A stretch of DNA of 64,000 nt from Glandiceps talaboti (Eukaryota; Hemichordata; Enteropneusta; Spengelidae), in assembly GCF_964340395.1 (NCBI RefSeq), contig NC_135554.1:16335092-16399091 (forward strand). Direction: 5' to 3'. Made by a program: the position numbers and the translations under genes. Under the pieces are notes generated by a model. It was not told the DNA's origin and made no database searches. It was given only the letters and a program-made list of their open reading frames with translations. Shown here piece by piece: positions 61,816-64,000 of this stretch (positions within the stretch are counted from its first letter, which is position 1; each line of letters opens with the position of its first letter).

Positions 61816-64000
61816 TTTCCACATATACACGATTTCTTTACGTTTTTATAATGTCTTATTTTCTGTACACAAAACACTTCCTATGCATGGTAGATTTCTT
61901 ATCGAATATTTGCTATGACTAGAGACATCAACAATCTGTAATAATACAGGGTACTTTGTAACATAAACAATGGTCATTAGACACACACTCATATCAGTCA
62001 CAATTTACTAAGATTTGGTGATATTCTCACAAATTTGAACAAATATTTGTAAAATTGATAACTCTCCTTTGTACTCAAAAAAAAGCCTGTATATGGACTT
62101 ACAGGTATTTGATACTTTATTTCATTTTTGTCTTTGTCCAGTCAACAAAGAACAGACAGGATGTGATCAATCACATCACACCTTGTCTATCATTACGTAA
62201 TTGTATATACTGTACTGCTGTGGTCAAAACTACACTGGTTCTCTGAATTGTGCTCTGACTGTAAAAAAAAAAAAAAATCTGCAACCATGGTGCTCTAAAA
62301 AAATACAAATAAAACTATACAATGTGGCATAGATTGCAGGAATCAGTTGATGTGATACAGTATCATCCAAACTCTGTACAAGACAGATGGGCAGATATTA
62401 AAAGGACTCGACTCTTAGATTGCGACTATTTCCATTTCGAGTAGTCCAAGGAAAATTACTACATGTAGTATATCACTGAAATACACTGGGAAATTTAATG
62501 CCACATCTTTTATGACGCAACCTAAATTTGAAATTTTAGACAGTCAGAACACCTGATGCTTTGAATGGGGCTCCACTGCATTTACTTACTGTAAAAATGC
62601 CGTTCTCAAGATTTGCTTAGTCTGGAATGTAGCTTACTACTCAACATTTTGTAAATTTATAGGTAAAGTACACAGCTTTGATTAGAATTTTTACATCTAA
62701 TAACTTGGTATGGTCCATGGTTGACGTTCTGGTTCCATGATGCATTGCATGAGATGATGTCACTTAGGGTAATGTTACATTTAGGCTTGTTTTGTCTTTA
62801 TTACATTTGAATTAACATTTTCATCAGGAAATGATGGAAAGACATGTTGACCTCTTTGATTATGAGTGATTTTATAAAACAGAGACTACACACCATCAAT
62901 GAGAGGGAGGGATTTTACTGGTAAATCTTGGGTACAGTCAGGAGACAGCAATCCCCCCTGTGTAGCATGTGCAAACCCCTGCATGTACAGAATATATATT
63001 GTATGGGAAGACATGCAATACATCTTGGAACCAGCAACAGGTCTATAATGAACTATATCAGCCAAACAGAGTTACATTACTCTTCAAGACATGTATGGTG
63101 ACGAACCTTAAAAAATAATAGACACTGAATGGTCTATGCAGACAGATGTGAACTAAGCAAGAGAATTCAAACAATCCGGTAAGATCTCGAAGGTAGTTTA
63201 TAAACACTGATAAAACATTAACATAACAAGAGATATGACATGTCAGTATTTCTAAACACATGTCAAATGATATACCACAGATAAATAAAGCAAGAAATAT
63301 TTTCTTTTCATCAACAAAAAAACCAGAGAAATATTAAAATACATATCAACAAAATGGAAGCACCACCTAAAATATAATTGTTAAAAGTACACAATAGTCT
63401 AGATTTAATGGGTCTATCATTACTAATGATAGAAAATCGTTCTCTCTGATCACTACAGCTGCAAGTCTGTATGTAACATTCTTACAGTACAAATCAAATT
63501 TTAAAGCAATGTCCATTTCATGCGGGTGTGACTAATAAAATGCTGTTAACAGAATGCCATGGTCTCTATGTTTCCTTACTCTTACTTTTTTTTCAAACGT
63601 ATCTATAAAACTTGTACATCTTGCTTCCACAAGTCAACATAAATTGCACAGAGCAGCACAAACAAACAAATGAAATGCATTTTGGTCAACTATTCCAAAA
63701 CACGACCATTACAACTATGAGAATTGCTCTTGCTCAAATAATCATGTTTGTTGCAGGTGTTAAATTTATACACTATCTTGCCAAATGTAAGAATACCCTG
63801 GTAACATCCTGACAAACTTGCTGTATTATTGTAAATCGCATTTGTCTACATCTGTTCTAGTAAAAGATATTCAAATTAATCACATGATGATTTGAGAGAC
63901 TACGAAAACAAAGAATAAATAAATATTGTTTGAATTATGTAAGACGGAGAAAAAAGGCATGTGATATTTGAAATAGAACTAATTTTGTGTGTCAGGCTAT
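61816..64000 (-). other. Possible 3' UTR/last intron of an off-window - strand gene
   Basis: Over 2 kb with no recognised coding sequence on either strand. Its assignment as UTR rests only on the poly(A) signal at 61810-61815. Confidence 0.3.

Overview
This is an AT-rich piece of animal nuclear DNA. Genes are split into many short exons with GT/AG introns. The introns are full of microsatellites, minisatellites and small foldback (MITE-like) elements. The proteins are clearly metazoan and close to their vertebrate relatives, while the repeats and compact exons suggest an invertebrate bilaterian. I cannot name the phylum from sequence alone. Nothing bacterial, viral or CRISPR-like is present.

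Three genes are supported. (1) The last coding exon of DPYD (dihydropyrimidine dehydrogenase) is on the + strand at 147-458; the rest lies to the left of the window. (2) A complete SLC38A9 gene (lysosomal amino-acid transporter/arginine sensor) is on the - strand, with 13 coding exons between 13589 (ATG) and 3488 (stop). All phases join to give 510 residues. A poly(A) signal lies near 2224-2229, so DPYD and SLC38A9 are convergent. (3) A SPATA1-like gene (spermatogenesis-associated protein 1) is on the - strand, with 16 coding exons between 59621 (ATG) and 18669 (stop). All phases join to give 1396 residues, far longer than the roughly 460-residue human protein as I remember it. The excess is mainly one 1638-bp central exon, four phase-2 cassette exons and an Arg/Glu-rich helix exon.

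Layout: 1-458 DPYD end; about 459-2200 DPYD 3' flank; 2200-13600 SLC38A9; 13600-14900 upstream flank with a foldback element and a large TACA/CAGA microsatellite; about 14900-18668 probable long SPATA1 3' UTR/flank; 18669-59621 SPATA1, with introns of 12.3, 6.9 and 7.6 kb holding minisatellites, a 796-bp higher-order satellite and several foldbacks; 59622-64000 upstream flank with an unassigned 140-codon ORF (59905-60327, + strand) and, near 61810, a likely poly(A) site of another - strand gene that starts beyond the right edge.

The genes are not functionally linked: pyrimidine catabolism, lysosomal amino-acid sensing and a presumed cilium/sperm protein. The most unusual structure is in how repeats meet genes. 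Two SLC38A9 exon/intron junctions have been copied in tandem together with their splice donors. A 30-bp array in a SPATA1 intron repeats a consensus donor. A 73-bp intronic minisatellite in SPATA1 repeats a motif fitting the RFX X-box consensus. No undescribed defence-type or enzymatic system is visible.
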